This document shows, piece by piece, positions 25,523 to 34,819 of a stretch of DNA of 64,000 nucleotides. The stretch's first letter is position 1. Every line of letters starts with the position of its first letter. Source of the DNA: VFBF01 sp964530695 (GTDB lineage: Bacteria > Pseudomonadota > Alphaproteobacteria > Caulobacterales > Aquidulcibacteraceae); the NCBI GenBank assembly GCA_964530695.1, contig CAZGYQ010000006.1:1-64000 (forward strand), in the 5' to 3' direction. Both the position numbers and the translations under genes were made by a program. The notes beneath the pieces were generated by a model, which was not told where the DNA came from, ran no database searches, and worked only from the letters and a program-made list of their open reading frames with translations.

Positions 25523-26409
25523 CGTGCGCCTCCCGACGCCAACCGGTAGCTGGTCAGCCCCTCGTTCGCGAACGCGCACCCCGGGTATCCTACCCTCTCG
25601 GAGTGGCCGACATACAGCCAACCGTTCGGCGCCATGTTTGCGGCGAACCGCGCCCACATCTTTTCCTGCGTGGGCTCATCGAAATAAATGACGACGTTGC
25701 GGCAAAAGATGGACTGGAATTTTCCCTTCATGGGCCAGTTTCCCATCAGGTTGAGTTCATTGAAGGTCACAAGGGACCGCGCTGCATGCCCCACGGACCA
25801 CAGCTTCCGGTCGGAATTGTCGCGCTCAAGCCACTGGTTGCGGAGCGCCGCCGGAATGGGTTCCACAAGCTCGTCCGAATAGCGTCCTTCCCGGGCGGTG
25901 GCGATGACGTTGGGGTCGATGTCGGTCGCGAGAATGCGCACATCGAGGTTGGGCGCTTCGGGGATCATGGAAAGGATCGTCAGCGCAATGGAGTACGGCT
26001 CCTGCCCTGTTGAGCATCCCGCTGACCAGATCCTGAAGCGCGCACCCCGACGGATTGCATCCGCCATCGGTGCAATGACATTGGCCTTGAGATGGTCGAA
26101 ATGGTGCGGCTCGCGGAAGAAACGGGTGACATTCGTGGTAAGCGCGGCGAGCATCGCCTGCCGCTCATCAAGGCCCTCGCCCGATGAAACGAGTGCGCAG
26201 TACTCGCGGAAACTCTCCAGACCAAGCGTCCGAAGTCTCTTGGCCAGACGCGAGTACACCAGCGTCGCCTTGTTGTCTGGAAGCGCGATGCCGGCGGTAT
26301 CGTAGAGAATGGACGCGATGCGCGCGAAGTCGTCACCCGTGAATGCGAACTCGCCGCCCACGATTACGTCTGCGCCCTGTTTGCGTGCGACACGTGCAGC
26401 ACCCGTCAT
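25519..26409 (-). CDS. cheR: CheR, chemoreceptor methyltransferase
   Basis: A 296-residue SAM-dependent methyltransferase with the CheR N-terminal helical domain (RIASILYDTAGIALPDNKATLVYSRL), the SAM-binding segment FRIWSAGCSTGQEPYSIA, and FQSIFCRNVVIYFD near the active site. It methylates glutamates of the receptor signalling helices. ATG 26409 overlaps the cheW stop (ATGA). The pentapeptide-binding beta-subdomain region is present, matching the WEEF-ended receptors. Confidence 0.95.
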   Translation of the reverse strand: MTGAARVARKQGADVIVGGEFAFTGDDFARIASILYDTAGIALPDNKATLVYSRLAKRLRTLGLESFREYCALVSSGEGLDERQAMLAALTTNVTRFFREPHHFDHLKANVIAPMADAIRRGARFRIWSAGCSTGQEPYSIALTILSMIPEAPNLDVRILATDIDPNVIATAREGRYSDELVEPIPAALRNQWLERDNSDRKLWSVGHAARSLVTFNELNLMGNWPMKGKFQSIFCRNVVIYFDEPTQEKMWARFAANMAPNGWLYVGHSERVGYPGCAFANEGLTSYRLASGGAR

Positions 26410-26873
26410 GCCGCGACCTGTTCTATTTCCGGCAGAATGCGATCAAGAGCTATCTGGCTGATCATCCGGCCGTCGATGGTGAACAACCCGCGCACGAAGC
26501 TTCGAACCCGGTCGCAGGCGACGTCTGGCGGCGGCTGGATGTTCTCGTCGGTGATGGACAGGATATCGGAAACCGCGTCCACAAGCAGGCCGATCAGGCG
26601 CTCCGCCACCTTGACGACGATGATCACGCTGCGCGCGCTCGGCTGGACGGGTGGCAACCCCATCCGTGCGGCGAGATCCATGACCGGAAGAACGGCGCCG
26701 CGCAGGTTGATCACGCCGCGAATATACCCGGGCGTCTGCGGGAGAGGCGTGGACGGCGTCCATCCGCGAATCTCGCGAACGGCCATGATGTCCACGCAGA
26801 ACTCCTGCTCGCCGATGCAGAACGAGATAAGTTCCCGGCGTTCTGAGGAAGCCAATGTGGCGATGTCGGTCAT
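26406..26873 (-). CDS. cheW: CheW, receptor-kinase adaptor (operon copy)
   Basis: A 155-residue single CheW domain with the conserved segments FCIGEQEFCVDIMAVREIRGW, TPLPQTPGYIRGVINLRGAVLPVMDLAARMG and GLLVDAVSDIL. It links CheA to the receptor array. The start overlaps nothing; cheA ends four bases upstream. A second, about 60% similar CheW is encoded at 35338-35778, so two receptor arrays or dual adaptors are possible. Confidence 0.95.
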   Translation of the reverse strand: MTDIATLASSERRELISFCIGEQEFCVDIMAVREIRGWTPSTPLPQTPGYIRGVINLRGAVLPVMDLAARMGLPPVQPSARSVIIVVKVAERLIGLLVDAVSDILSITDENIQPPPDVACDRVRSFVRGLFTIDGRMISQIALDRILPEIEQVAA

Positions 26874-26877
26874 GTCT

Positions 26878-29010
26878 TCACCCTGCGGCTACAAGCGGCT
26901 GTTGGTAGTCACGGACGGCGTCGCGACGCCGCATCGCGATCACGGCGTCGACATCGACGATAAGCGCGACACGGCCATCGCCGAGGATTGTCGCGGCGGC
27001 GATGCCGTCGACCTGTCGGTAATTCGCCTCAAGACTCTTGATGACGACTTGCCGCTGGCCGTGGATCGAGTCCGCCGTCAGCGCCGCGCGCCCACCGTCC
27101 TCGCTCTCCACCAGAATGACGACGCCGTCGCAGGGCGATTGCGGTTGCTCGCGGAACCCAAGGATGGAGGCCACATCGACGACCGGCACATACGTGTCGC
27201 GTACCGAGAGCACGGCACCCTGGGGACCCAGCCGCTTCACATCGGCCGGCTTGGGCCGGAGACTCTCGACAATCGCCGTCAAGGGCACGACCAACGTGTG
27301 TCCCGCGACATCGACAACCATGCCGTCCAGTACGGCGAGGGTCAGAGGCAGACTCAACGTGAACGTCGATCCCTGTCCCGGGCGCGAGGTGATGGAAATG
27401 CGCCCGCCAAGCGCCTGCACGCTGCGGCGCACCACGTCCATGCCGACGCCACGGCCCGAAATGTCGGAAATGGCGCTCGCCGTCGAGAAGCCGGGGAGGA
27501 ATATCAGGTTGTCGATTTCCTCGTCGGTCAGCTGTGCGTCGGCGACGATGAGTCCTTTCTCGACCGCGATAGCCTGCACGCGTTTGCGATTAATTCCCCC
27601 GCCATCGTCCTGCACTTCGATCACGATGCGTCCGCCGCGGTGCAGCGCCGCGAGTCGCACGACGCCCTCGCGCGGCTTGCCCGCCGCAACCCGCTGGTCG
27701 GGCGATTCAAGCCCGTGATCGATCGCATTCCGGATCATGTGGGTGATCGGATCGCCGAGCCGCTCGACGACGGTCTTGTCGACTTCGGTCGATTCACCCT
27801 CGGTCACGAGGCGCACGGACTTGCCGGTTTGCGCAGCAATCTCGCGCACCAGCCGCGGCATGCGCTGGAACACCGACTTCACCGGTTGCGCCCGGATCGC
27901 CATGACGCTGTCCTGGATCTGCCGCGTGAGGCTTTCGAGATCCTCAAGCCCGGTCGCCACATTGGATGACTGCGGCAAGCCGGACTCGATGACCCGCTGC
28001 GCGAGCATCGCCTGGTTGATCACAAGTTCGCCGACAAGATCGATGAGCCGGTCGATCCGCTCCGGATCGACGCGAATCGTTGCATGCGCCGGCGTTGCGC
28101 TTGTTTCCCCCTTCGGCGGTTCAACCTTGGCTGCCGCGAGGGGCTCCGGACTCGCGACCACCGTGATCGGCGCCGATACCGCGACGGCATTGATCACCTG
28201 GTCCGGCGGGGCGACTGCGTCCGCGGCGTTCTCACACCGCCTGATATCCAGGTCGCAGTCCCCTTCGACAAACTCGAAGACTTCCCGGATCGCGCCCTCT
28301 TCTACATCTCCTTCAAGTTCCACGTCCCACGCGAGAAAGGCGGACTCGGGATCAAGGCTCGCGAGATCCGGCAACTCGGTCTGGTCGAGCCGGACCTTTG
28401 TCGGTCCCAGCCGTGCAAGTTCGCGCAGAAGCAGCGCCGACTCGTTGCCCTTGCGATACAGGGCGGCCTTCGGACGAAACGAGATTTTCCAGGACCTCTG
28501 AACCGCGACTTCGGGCTCAAGGGACTCGGGATTGAACCTCGTGACCGTGAAGCCGAATTCGTCGGGCTGATCAACGGGTACGGGGGCGGCGGAAGCCGGC
28601 GCGGGCGCCGCGCCGTGGTCCAGCTCCGGGTTTGTGGCGTGTTCGAGATCGCGGATCATCTCCGCGGACCGGGCTTCATCGGCGATTCCGCCATGCCGCG
28701 CAGCACTGACATGGTCGGTCAGGATGTCCGCGGCGCGCAGCAGAATTTCAAGAAGATCGGGCGTCGGTGCTATACGGCCGGCGCGCACCCCGTCCAGAAG
28801 CGTCTCGAACACGTGCGCAAAATGCACGAGCGCTTCCATGCCGAAGGCGCCGGCGCCGCCCTTGACCGAGTGAACCGCGCGAAACACCGCGTTGATCGTG
28901 TCGTCGTCGCCCGCGCCCGCCTGTATGGCGAGCAGACCGGCCTCCAGGTCAGCAAGGAGCTCCTCGCATTCCTGGAAGAACGTCGCCTTGATGCTCTCCA
29001 TCGGATCCAT
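26878..29010 (-). CDS. cheA: CheA, chemotaxis histidine kinase
   Basis: A 710-residue CheA. The P1 domain carries the phospho-accepting His47 in AVHSVKGGAGAFG. A P2-like regulator-binding region lies at about 170-270, the P3 dimerisation helices at about 315-375, and the P4 ATPase has N-box HMIRNAIDHGLE and G-box VQDDGGGI. A C-terminal P5/CheW-like domain (TLVVPLTAIVESLRP) follows. It autophosphorylates and passes phosphate to CheY and CheB. Start ATG 29010, 16 bases after the cheYI stop. Confidence 0.96.
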   Translation of the reverse strand: MDPMESIKATFFQECEELLADLEAGLLAIQAGAGDDDTINAVFRAVHSVKGGAGAFGMEALVHFAHVFETLLDGVRAGRIAPTPDLLEILLRAADILTDHVSAARHGGIADEARSAEMIRDLEHATNPELDHGAAPAPASAAPVPVDQPDEFGFTVTRFNPESLEPEVAVQRSWKISFRPKAALYRKGNESALLLRELARLGPTKVRLDQTELPDLASLDPESAFLAWDVELEGDVEEGAIREVFEFVEGDCDLDIRRCENAADAVAPPDQVINAVAVSAPITVVASPEPLAAAKVEPPKGETSATPAHATIRVDPERIDRLIDLVGELVINQAMLAQRVIESGLPQSSNVATGLEDLESLTRQIQDSVMAIRAQPVKSVFQRMPRLVREIAAQTGKSVRLVTEGESTEVDKTVVERLGDPITHMIRNAIDHGLESPDQRVAAGKPREGVVRLAALHRGGRIVIEVQDDGGGINRKRVQAIAVEKGLIVADAQLTDEEIDNLIFLPGFSTASAISDISGRGVGMDVVRRSVQALGGRISITSRPGQGSTFTLSLPLTLAVLDGMVVDVAGHTLVVPLTAIVESLRPKPADVKRLGPQGAVLSVRDTYVPVVDVASILGFREQPQSPCDGVVILVESEDGGRAALTADSIHGQRQVVIKSLEANYRQVDGIAAATILGDGRVALIVDVDAVIAMRRRDAVRDYQQPLVAAG

Positions 29011-29026
29011 GGCGTTTTCGATCCCC

Positions 29027-29392
29027 TCAGGCCGCTACGCGACGAATTGCTTCGACGAGTTTCGCCGGATGAAATGGTTTGACGATCCAGCCAGTGGCGC
29101 CCGCATCGCGCGCGCGCGCCTTCTTTTCGGGAGTGCTCTCCGTCGTGAGCACAAGGATCGGCGTGGACCGGTAGGGCGATGACCCGCGCACGGCCTCGAT
29201 GAACCCGAAACCGTCCATCCTCGGCATGTTGATGTCGGTGATGATGACGTCCGCGCCATGCTGCTCAAGGACCTCAAGTCCGTGAACGCCGTCGACCGCC
29301 TCAACGACTTCAAAGCCGGCGTCGACGAGCGCCATCCGCAGCATGTCGCGCATGGTCCGCGAGTCGTCGACCGTAAGAATTTTTCGCGCCAC
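29027..29392 (-). CDS. CheYI, single-domain response regulator
   Basis: A 121-residue REC protein with the canonical acidic pair (ILTVDDS), phosphoacceptor in IITDINMPRMDG, Thr in LVLTTES and Lys in VKPFHP. I start it at GTG 29392, which gives the typical CheY N-terminus VARKILTVDDS; a longer upstream in-frame reading would overlap cheX and is rejected. It follows the cheX stop by 4 bases with GGAG in between. It is the probable phospho-transfer partner of CheA. Confidence 0.92.
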   Translation of the reverse strand: MARKILTVDDSRTMRDMLRMALVDAGFEVVEAVDGVHGLEVLEQHGADVIITDINMPRMDGFGFIEAVRGSSPYRSTPILVLTTESTPEKKARARDAGATGWIVKPFHPAKLVEAIRRVAA

Positions 29393-29396
29393 AATC

Positions 29397-29693
29397 CTAC
29401 TCCGACAATGCATCAAGACCGAGTGCGGCCGACGCTCCAAATCCAACAATGCCCCGATCGAAAGCCTCGGATCGCGCGGCGATCGTGAATGCCGCCTGAT
29501 CGCTCGCCCACGCCTGTCGCGCCGCCAGCAGGACCTGAAGGCACAGACCTCCAATCGACTCCACGTTTGCGGCATCCACCGCGATGGGGCCTCCCCTTCG
29601 CTCAAGGAATGCGTCCCTCAGCGGCGCGGCGGCGCGGTAGTCGAGCGTCGCGTCGAGCACGACGATGCCTGGTGATTCCGTGAATTCACTCAT
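29397..29693 (-). CDS. cheX: CheX-type STAS-domain protein
   Basis: A 98-residue protein in the cheX slot of the Caulobacter operon. The sequence reads as one STAS-like domain: IVVLDATLDYRAAAPLRDAFLERRGG, then IAVDAANVESIGGLCLQVLLAARQAW, in which the serine in VESIGG occupies the STAS phosphorylation position. Caulobacter CheX of this operon is of this kind and is not the CheX phosphatase of spirochaetes. ATG 29693 was chosen because it starts the STAS strand. Function in chemotaxis is uncertain. Confidence 0.8.
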   Translation of the reverse strand: MSEFTESPGIVVLDATLDYRAAAPLRDAFLERRGGPIAVDAANVESIGGLCLQVLLAARQAWASDQAAFTIAARSEAFDRGIVGFGASAALGLDALSE

Positions 29694-29697
29694 TGCC

Positions 29698-31287
29698 TCA
29701 GAATTCCTCCCACCCTTCGGTTTGCGGCTTCTCGCTCGGCGCATACGCCACGGCGGTACGCTGTGCGGAGCGGTGGACCGGCCTGACTGGAGCCGCGGCG
29801 GCGCGCGAGGAAGCCGATCTGACCGCAACGCGCTGGGACTCGGCGCCGATGTCAAAGGCGCCGACGAGTTGCGCGAGATCGGAGGTTTCACTACGCAGCG
29901 CGTGTGTGGCAGCAGTGCTCTGCTCGACCATCGCGGCATTCTGCTGGGTGACCTGGTCCATCTGGTTTACCGCGGTGTTGATCTCCGCAAGCGCGCTCGA
30001 TTGCTCCTGCGCCGAAGCCGCGATTTCCCCGACGACAGTGCTGATGTCCCGCACCTTTGATGCAAGCCCTCGAAGCGCCTCGCCAGTCTGGTCCACGAGC
30101 TTGACGCCCGCATCCACCTGCGCCGAACTCGCTGAAATCAGCGACTTGATTTCCTTTGCCGCGTCGGCGGATCGTTGCGCGAGGGCGCGCACTTCCTGTG
30201 CGACAACGGCAAAGCCCCGCCCGGCGTCGCCGGCACGCGCCGCCTCGACGCCTGCGTTGAGGGCAAGCAGGTTGGTCTGGAACGCGATTTCGTCGATGAC
30301 AACGATGATCTGGGCGATCTTGTCCGAAGATTTCTCGATCGCACTCATCGCCTCGACCGCGTTGGTGACGATCGAGCCGCCCTTCTCCGCCTCGCCGCGC
30401 GCGACGGCGACGACATCGTTGGCGATCTTTGCTCCACTGGCGGTCTTGCGCACGGTCGCCGTGATTTCATCAAGCGCGGCTGGGGTTTCCTCCAGTGAGG
30501 CCGCCTGCTGCTCGGTGCGACGCGCGAGATCGTCTGAGGCGCCGGCGATCTCGTCGGTCCCGGTCTCGATGCCGTGCGTATTGCGGACGATGCCGCGCAA
30601 CGTTTCCTGCAGGCTCGACATTGCGTTGTTGAAATCGATGCGGATTTTCTCGTGGCTTCCAGACATTGGCTTTTCCAGCCGGTAGGTGAGGTTGCCCCTG
30701 GATAGCTGATCGAGCGCCTCGGCCAGCGCGCGCACGACGTCCGCCTGCTCCCGTTCGGCGACCGCGCGCGCTTCCTCAAGCTTTCTGCGTTCGTTCTCGA
30801 GCGTCTCGATGTAGATGGAAATGGAGAAATCCATGTCGAGAAGCGCAGCTTTGACAAAGCTGCCCAGCGACGCGCTCAGCGCATCCACCTTCTTGGGATT
30901 GCCGCCCTTCCAGCTTGTCTTGACCACCGAGTCGATGAGCTGTTCCGCGATAATTGCATATCCGCCGATGTACCAGCGCGGATCCAGGCCGATCCTGGCG
31001 TGAACCTGGCCAATCGCGCGCACGCCGCGCACGTAGGCGTCGTTGTACTCGGCGGACGAGATGACCGCCCAGTGCTGCGCCTGCCGCCCCTTGGCGGCCG
31101 CGATGTGACTGTCATCCCTGAAGAATTTCCCGGTCTCCGGAAAGTTGCGAACCTGCCCGTAGAAGACGTCCAGGGCCTTCGGCAGCTCCTTTTCGATCAA
31201 CGGCTTCAGGGAGCGCAGCGCCGCGCGCGCCTCCTGATCCATCGAGACAAACCGGAGGCGGTCGCCCAGGTGATAGTCGGTGGTCAT
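29698..31287 (-). CDS. Globin-coupled methyl-accepting chemotaxis protein (aerotaxis sensor)
   Basis: A 529-residue soluble receptor with no membrane helix. An N-terminal protoglobin domain (residues 1-150) has the proximal heme histidine at H96 in VHARIGLDPRWYIGGY, the signature of globin-coupled sensors such as HemAT. A linker follows, then a cytoplasmic MCP signalling domain with the invariant hairpin DEIAFQTNLLALNAGVEAAR, and the C-terminal WEEF that tethers CheR and CheB. It likely senses oxygen. One oddity: residue 269 in a methylation helix is proline (EETPAAL) where the other two receptors have alanine. It is the first MCP before cheX. Confidence 0.93.
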   Translation of the reverse strand: MTTDYHLGDRLRFVSMDQEARAALRSLKPLIEKELPKALDVFYGQVRNFPETGKFFRDDSHIAAAKGRQAQHWAVISSAEYNDAYVRGVRAIGQVHARIGLDPRWYIGGYAIIAEQLIDSVVKTSWKGGNPKKVDALSASLGSFVKAALLDMDFSISIYIETLENERRKLEEARAVAEREQADVVRALAEALDQLSRGNLTYRLEKPMSGSHEKIRIDFNNAMSSLQETLRGIVRNTHGIETGTDEIAGASDDLARRTEQQAASLEETPAALDEITATVRKTASGAKIANDVVAVARGEAEKGGSIVTNAVEAMSAIEKSSDKIAQIIVVIDEIAFQTNLLALNAGVEAARAGDAGRGFAVVAQEVRALAQRSADAAKEIKSLISASSAQVDAGVKLVDQTGEALRGLASKVRDISTVVGEIAASAQEQSSALAEINTAVNQMDQVTQQNAAMVEQSTAATHALRSETSDLAQLVGAFDIGAESQRVAVRSASSRAAAAPVRPVHRSAQRTAVAYAPSEKPQTEGWEEF

Positions 31288-31318
31288 ACTACTTGTCCTT
31301 CGCCAACCACGCCAAACT

Positions 31319-33235
31319 CTAGAATTCTTCCCACGCGTCGGCGCTCGCCGTCGGGCGCGTCGCCAAAGCCACGTTGCTGCGTGAAGGCGAACGACGCGCC
31401 GCAGCGGGACGCGTGTGAGTCGTCGGCGCCGGCGGTTTCGGCTCAGCCCTCCGCACGGACGATTCGCCGGTGGAGAACGTCGCCATCAGGCGCGCAAGCT
31501 CGTCTGTCTCCGCATGGAGCGCGTGGGTTGCGGCGGTGCTCTGTTCGACCATCGCCGCATTTTGCTGGGTCGCCTGATCCATCTGGTTAACGGCGGTGTT
31601 GACCTGCACGAGCGCCGTCGACTGTTCCTGCGCGGAAGCGGCTATCTCGGCCACGACACTGTCGATTTCGAGAACCTTCGAGACAATCCGGTGCAGGGCT
31701 TCGCCGGTTTCGTCGACGAGCTTCACACCTGCATCAACCTGGGAGGAGCTGGTCGCGATAAGCGACTTGATCTCCTTTGCGGCGTCCGCCGAGCGCTGCG
31801 CCAGCGCCCGCACTTCCTGCGCGACGACCGCGAACCCGCGACCGGCGTCACCCGCCCGCGCAGCCTCGACGCCGGCGTTCAGGGCGAGGAGATTGGTCTG
31901 GAAGGCGATCTCGTCGATGACGCCGATGATCTGGGTGATCTGGCTAGCGGATTTTTCGATGGCGCTCATCGCCTCCACCGCGTTGAGAACGACCGTTCCG
32001 CCCTTTTCGGCCTCACTGCGCGCAATGTTGACGACTTCGCTGGCGATCCGGGCGCCTGAAGCTGTCTTGCCGACCGAGGCGGTGATCTCGTCGAGCGCGG
32101 CCGCCGTCTCCTCAAGCGAGGCCGCCTGCTGTTCCGTCCGTCGCGCGAGATTGTCGGACGCCTGGACGATTTCCTGCGTGCCGGCGCCGATGCCTTCAGT
32201 GTTGGCGATAACGGAGCGCATCGTCGCCTGCAGGCGCTCCATGGCGTTGTTGTAGTCAGACTCAAGCTTTTTGTACGCGGGCGGCAGGTCAGCGCGCATC
32301 CGGTGGGCAAGTTGGCCGGCGGCGAGATGCTCAAGGCCCTTCCCGAATGTTTCAACGACGAAGCTCTCGGCCTGCGCGATCGCGGCGATCCGCTCGGCCT
32401 CGGCGCGCGCCTGCGTCGCGACCTGTTCCTCCTCGAGGCGCTTCTTGTCGGTGGCGGCGTCGCGGAAGACAACGACAGCCTGCGCCATGGCGCCGATTTC
32501 GTCATTGCGCGCCTGAAGCGAGGTATCGACAGAGGTATCGCCCCTTGTGAGGCGGTTCATCGCGTCGCAAAGCTCAAGGAGCGGCCGGACAACGCTCCGT
32601 CTCGTCACCTGGATCAGCACGCCACACCCAACGACGCCCGCGATCGCGAGCAGGATCATGACCCATTTGAAAATTTCCGCGTGCAGGCTGCTGTCACGAG
32701 CGGAATGATCGCTTTGTGTGGCTATGGCGTCGCTCACCTCGGCCATCGCCGTCTCGAGCGCCTCGAACTTCTGCTGGAAGTCCGGCAATCGGGTCCGCGC
32801 CGCCACAGGGTCGGATTCGGCGAGGTGGACGATATCGTTGGCGAGCTTGATATACTCCGCCAATGGCGCGGCGACCGCACTGATGGCGTTGCGCGCATCG
32901 CCTCTTACGAGCCCCTCGTTCGAGGCGATTCGGCTTGCGAACTCGCTGGTGTGTGCCTCGAGGTCAGCCTTCACGTCCGCGTAGGCGATGCCGAACGTCG
33001 GGTCGTTGGCGACGAGCGACATGAGAACGTCGGACCGCAGCGCGTCGTGCATCATGTCCGCGGTGAGGTGATTGTCGAGCGCCGCGCTGGACTTCTGGAC
33101 AGAATGCAGTCCGGAGCCGAGCAGAAGCGTCGACAGGAGTCCCGCCCCGCCGAGAACGGCAAACAAGGAAACCAGCGCTCCGCCGGCGACCGTGGCCTTT
33201 CGCTCGAGGCCCTGCTTGCTTGTCACAGACATCAT
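31319..33235 (-). CDS. Transmembrane methyl-accepting chemotaxis protein
   Basis: A 638-residue classical MCP: TM1 at about 16-38, a periplasmic ligand domain of about 150 residues (helical, four-helix-bundle-like), TM2 near 190-210 (VMILLAIAGVVGCGVLIQV), HAMP (NRLTRGDTSV...), then the conserved signalling hairpin and the final AWEEF. The methylation-helix motif EETAAALDEI is normal here. Its ligand cannot be predicted. It lies 31 bases upstream of the globin-coupled MCP and likely shares its transcript. ATG 33235 was kept; a second ATG immediately follows. Confidence 0.93.
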   Translation of the reverse strand: MMSVTSKQGLERKATVAGGALVSLFAVLGGAGLLSTLLLGSGLHSVQKSSAALDNHLTADMMHDALRSDVLMSLVANDPTFGIAYADVKADLEAHTSEFASRIASNEGLVRGDARNAISAVAAPLAEYIKLANDIVHLAESDPVAARTRLPDFQQKFEALETAMAEVSDAIATQSDHSARDSSLHAEIFKWVMILLAIAGVVGCGVLIQVTRRSVVRPLLELCDAMNRLTRGDTSVDTSLQARNDEIGAMAQAVVVFRDAATDKKRLEEEQVATQARAEAERIAAIAQAESFVVETFGKGLEHLAAGQLAHRMRADLPPAYKKLESDYNNAMERLQATMRSVIANTEGIGAGTQEIVQASDNLARRTEQQAASLEETAAALDEITASVGKTASGARIASEVVNIARSEAEKGGTVVLNAVEAMSAIEKSASQITQIIGVIDEIAFQTNLLALNAGVEAARAGDAGRGFAVVAQEVRALAQRSADAAKEIKSLIATSSSQVDAGVKLVDETGEALHRIVSKVLEIDSVVAEIAASAQEQSTALVQVNTAVNQMDQATQQNAAMVEQSTAATHALHAETDELARLMATFSTGESSVRRAEPKPPAPTTHTRPAAARRSPSRSNVALATRPTASADAWEEF

Positions 33236-33264
33236 TGGCTCCGCTCCTCCTGCCCCGCGAGGCG

Positions 33265-33552
33265 CTAGTTGAGTTTCACTGTGAATCTGACAGACCCAAT
33301 CCCTGCGGTCTCAGCGATGAGACGCACGCTTTCATGGCCAACCGCGCCAGCCCAACCCACCGCCCGTGCGAGCCCGACGTCTGTCCCTATGTCCAGAAAG
33401 GGTATTCCGCGGGAAAACGCCGACACTGCACCGGCATTGCGGGTCGCTTCGAAGGTGATCGCCGAGGGCGCCTCGCACGCGCGCGGCGCGGCCGTTTCCG
33501 CGAAACCACCGACGCCAGCCGCGCAGCTCGCAGCAAGGCTCTCTCCGACCAT
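33265..33552 (-). CDS. Small hypothetical protein upstream of the MCP gene
   Basis: A 95-residue frame, 29 bases upstream of the MCP in the operon direction. Composition (Gly, Ala, Val, Ile, Asp/Glu) resembles a real soluble protein and it ends with SVRFTVKLN, whereas the overlapping plus-strand frame is rich in Pro/Ser/Arg and looks like a shadow. No motif is recognised and no clear ribosome site precedes ATG 33552. It could be chance. Confidence 0.35.
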   Translation of the reverse strand: MVGESLAASCAAGVGGFAETAAPRACEAPSAITFEATRNAGAVSAFSRGIPFLDIGTDVGLARAVGWAGAVGHESVRLIAETAGIGSVRFTVKLN

Positions 33553-33824
33553 GCTAATCACCGACGCCTCGAACCAGGGTAACCATGTTCGACACAGGTA
33601 AGTCGCCACTGGTAAACAAACACGAAATCGACACATATCGGCAGCGCTGGCCCACATGCGACCCTAAATGGGTCTCATGGACCGCGTTTGCGGCGCCCGC
33701 AGGACGCGCAATGTGGCTTGCGGCATGTCATGGGTTTCAGGCCGCCCTTGCCGCGGCGGACTGCTCCGCGCGGCGCATGGAGCGGGGTGGAACCGGGCGT
33801 CGCAGAGGCGGAGGAGCCGAGAAG

Positions 33825-34169
33825 ATGACCGCCTGGATGTTTGCAGTCGCGATCGGGTCCGCAATGTTTGGGGCCCTCGTTTCACGCGCCTGGTGCGACC
33901 GGGCGCATCGTCGCGACCGTGAGCGCGCCGCGCTTGAGGTCGCGGCGCGCGCCCACGACTTGCGCCAACCGGCACAGGCGATCGAGCTTTACGCGTCCGC
34001 GATTGCGCGCCGCGTCGATACCGAAGAGGTCCGTGATGTTATCGCCCGCCTCCATCTCGCCGTCGCCGATCTGCAGGCCCGCTTGACGGATCTGGCATAC
34101 GGCGCGGCCGCGCCCGAAGCTTCTGAGCGGGAGCGAACCCGCACAGCAAGCGCGCAGGGCAGACGATAG
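33825..34169 (+). CDS. Membrane-anchored DHp-only (histidine phosphotransfer-like) protein
   Basis: A 114-residue protein. One hydrophobic helix (residues 4-22, MFAVAIGSAMFGALVSRAW) is followed by a helical hairpin with the HisKA-like H-box AHDLRQPAQAIELYASAIARR (H44), then a second helix (RDVIARLHLAVADLQARL). No ATP-binding (CA) domain follows, so it cannot phosphorylate itself. The HDLRQP form is typical of certain hybrid histidine kinases. ATG 33825 follows a strong GGAGGAG. It converges with an orphan LuxR-type regulator, an obvious candidate partner. Confidence 0.65.
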   Translation: MTAWMFAVAIGSAMFGALVSRAWCDRAHRRDRERAALEVAARAHDLRQPAQAIELYASAIARRVDTEEVRDVIARLHLAVADLQARLTDLAYGAAAPEASERERTRTASAQGRR

Positions 34170-34189
34170 CCTGCCCACCCGCGCCTGGG

Positions 34190-34819
34190 CTATTTCAGTT
34201 TCGCGATGACTTCCGCGCGTGAGTGAACGCCGACGATCCGGAAGATGGCGGCGAGATGGATCTTCACGGTGCCTTCCGCAAGCCCGAGGGTCGCCGCGAT
34301 CTTCCGCGTCGACGCGCCGGTCAGCAGACAATCCACCACGCTCCGCTGCCGGGCCGTGAAGGCATACCCTTTCAGGAGCCCCGCGCCTGTAACACGTGAC
34401 TGTGCGGGCAAGTCGCCACGCATCAGGTCCGGCGGCACGAATATCCGCCCGGCGAGAACATCACGAATGGCCGCAGCCGATTCGGCGGCCCCGAAGCTCT
34501 TTGGAATGTAGCCGTGTGCGCCGGCGTCCAGGGCGCCAAGAATGTCCTCGCGGCGCTCCGAACCCGCGATCACCACCAGCCGCGCACTCGGCAATGCATC
34601 CGCCACCGCCGCCAGCCCCTCCTCGCCCGACAATCCGGGCATGTTCAGATCGAATGTCACGAGGTCTGGGGACAGACCCGCGGCAATGGCGTCCTGCGCC
34701 TGATCGAAACTTCCCACTTCAACTATGTTTTCAAATCCCACCATCTCATTCAGCAACAGCTTCAGGCCGCCGCGGAAGAGCTCGTGGTCATCGACGATAA
34801 GTACGGTTGCCATACCCAT
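34190..34819 (-). CDS. LuxR/FixJ-family response regulator
   Basis: A 209-residue REC + HTH regulator. REC: VLIVDDHEL, phosphoacceptor in LVTFDLNMPGLSG, lysine in YIPKSFG. C-terminal LuxR helix-turn-helix: FTARQRSVVDCLLTG, ASTRKIAATLGLAEGTVKIHLAAIFRIVG. Start placed at ATG 34819 (ATG 34813 also possible); the much longer in-frame reading to 35341 was rejected as nonconserved sequence. No cognate kinase with an ATPase domain is adjacent; the DHp-only protein at 33825-34169 is convergent 20 bases away. Targets unknown. Confidence 0.88.
   Translation of the reverse strand: MGMATVLIVDDHELFRGGLKLLLNEMVGFENIVEVGSFDQAQDAIAAGLSPDLVTFDLNMPGLSGEEGLAAVADALPSARLVVIAGSERREDILGALDAGAHGYIPKSFGAAESAAAIRDVLAGRIFVPPDLMRGDLPAQSRVTGAGLLKGYAFTARQRSVVDCLLTGASTRKIAATLGLAEGTVKIHLAAIFRIVGVHSRAEVIAKLK

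Noticed and set aside
33269..33601. Plus-strand frame upstream of the DHp protein
   Set aside because: Composition (Pro/Ser/Arg-rich) and lack of motifs or ribosome site mark it as noncoding; the minus-strand frame is the better candidate, still doubtful.
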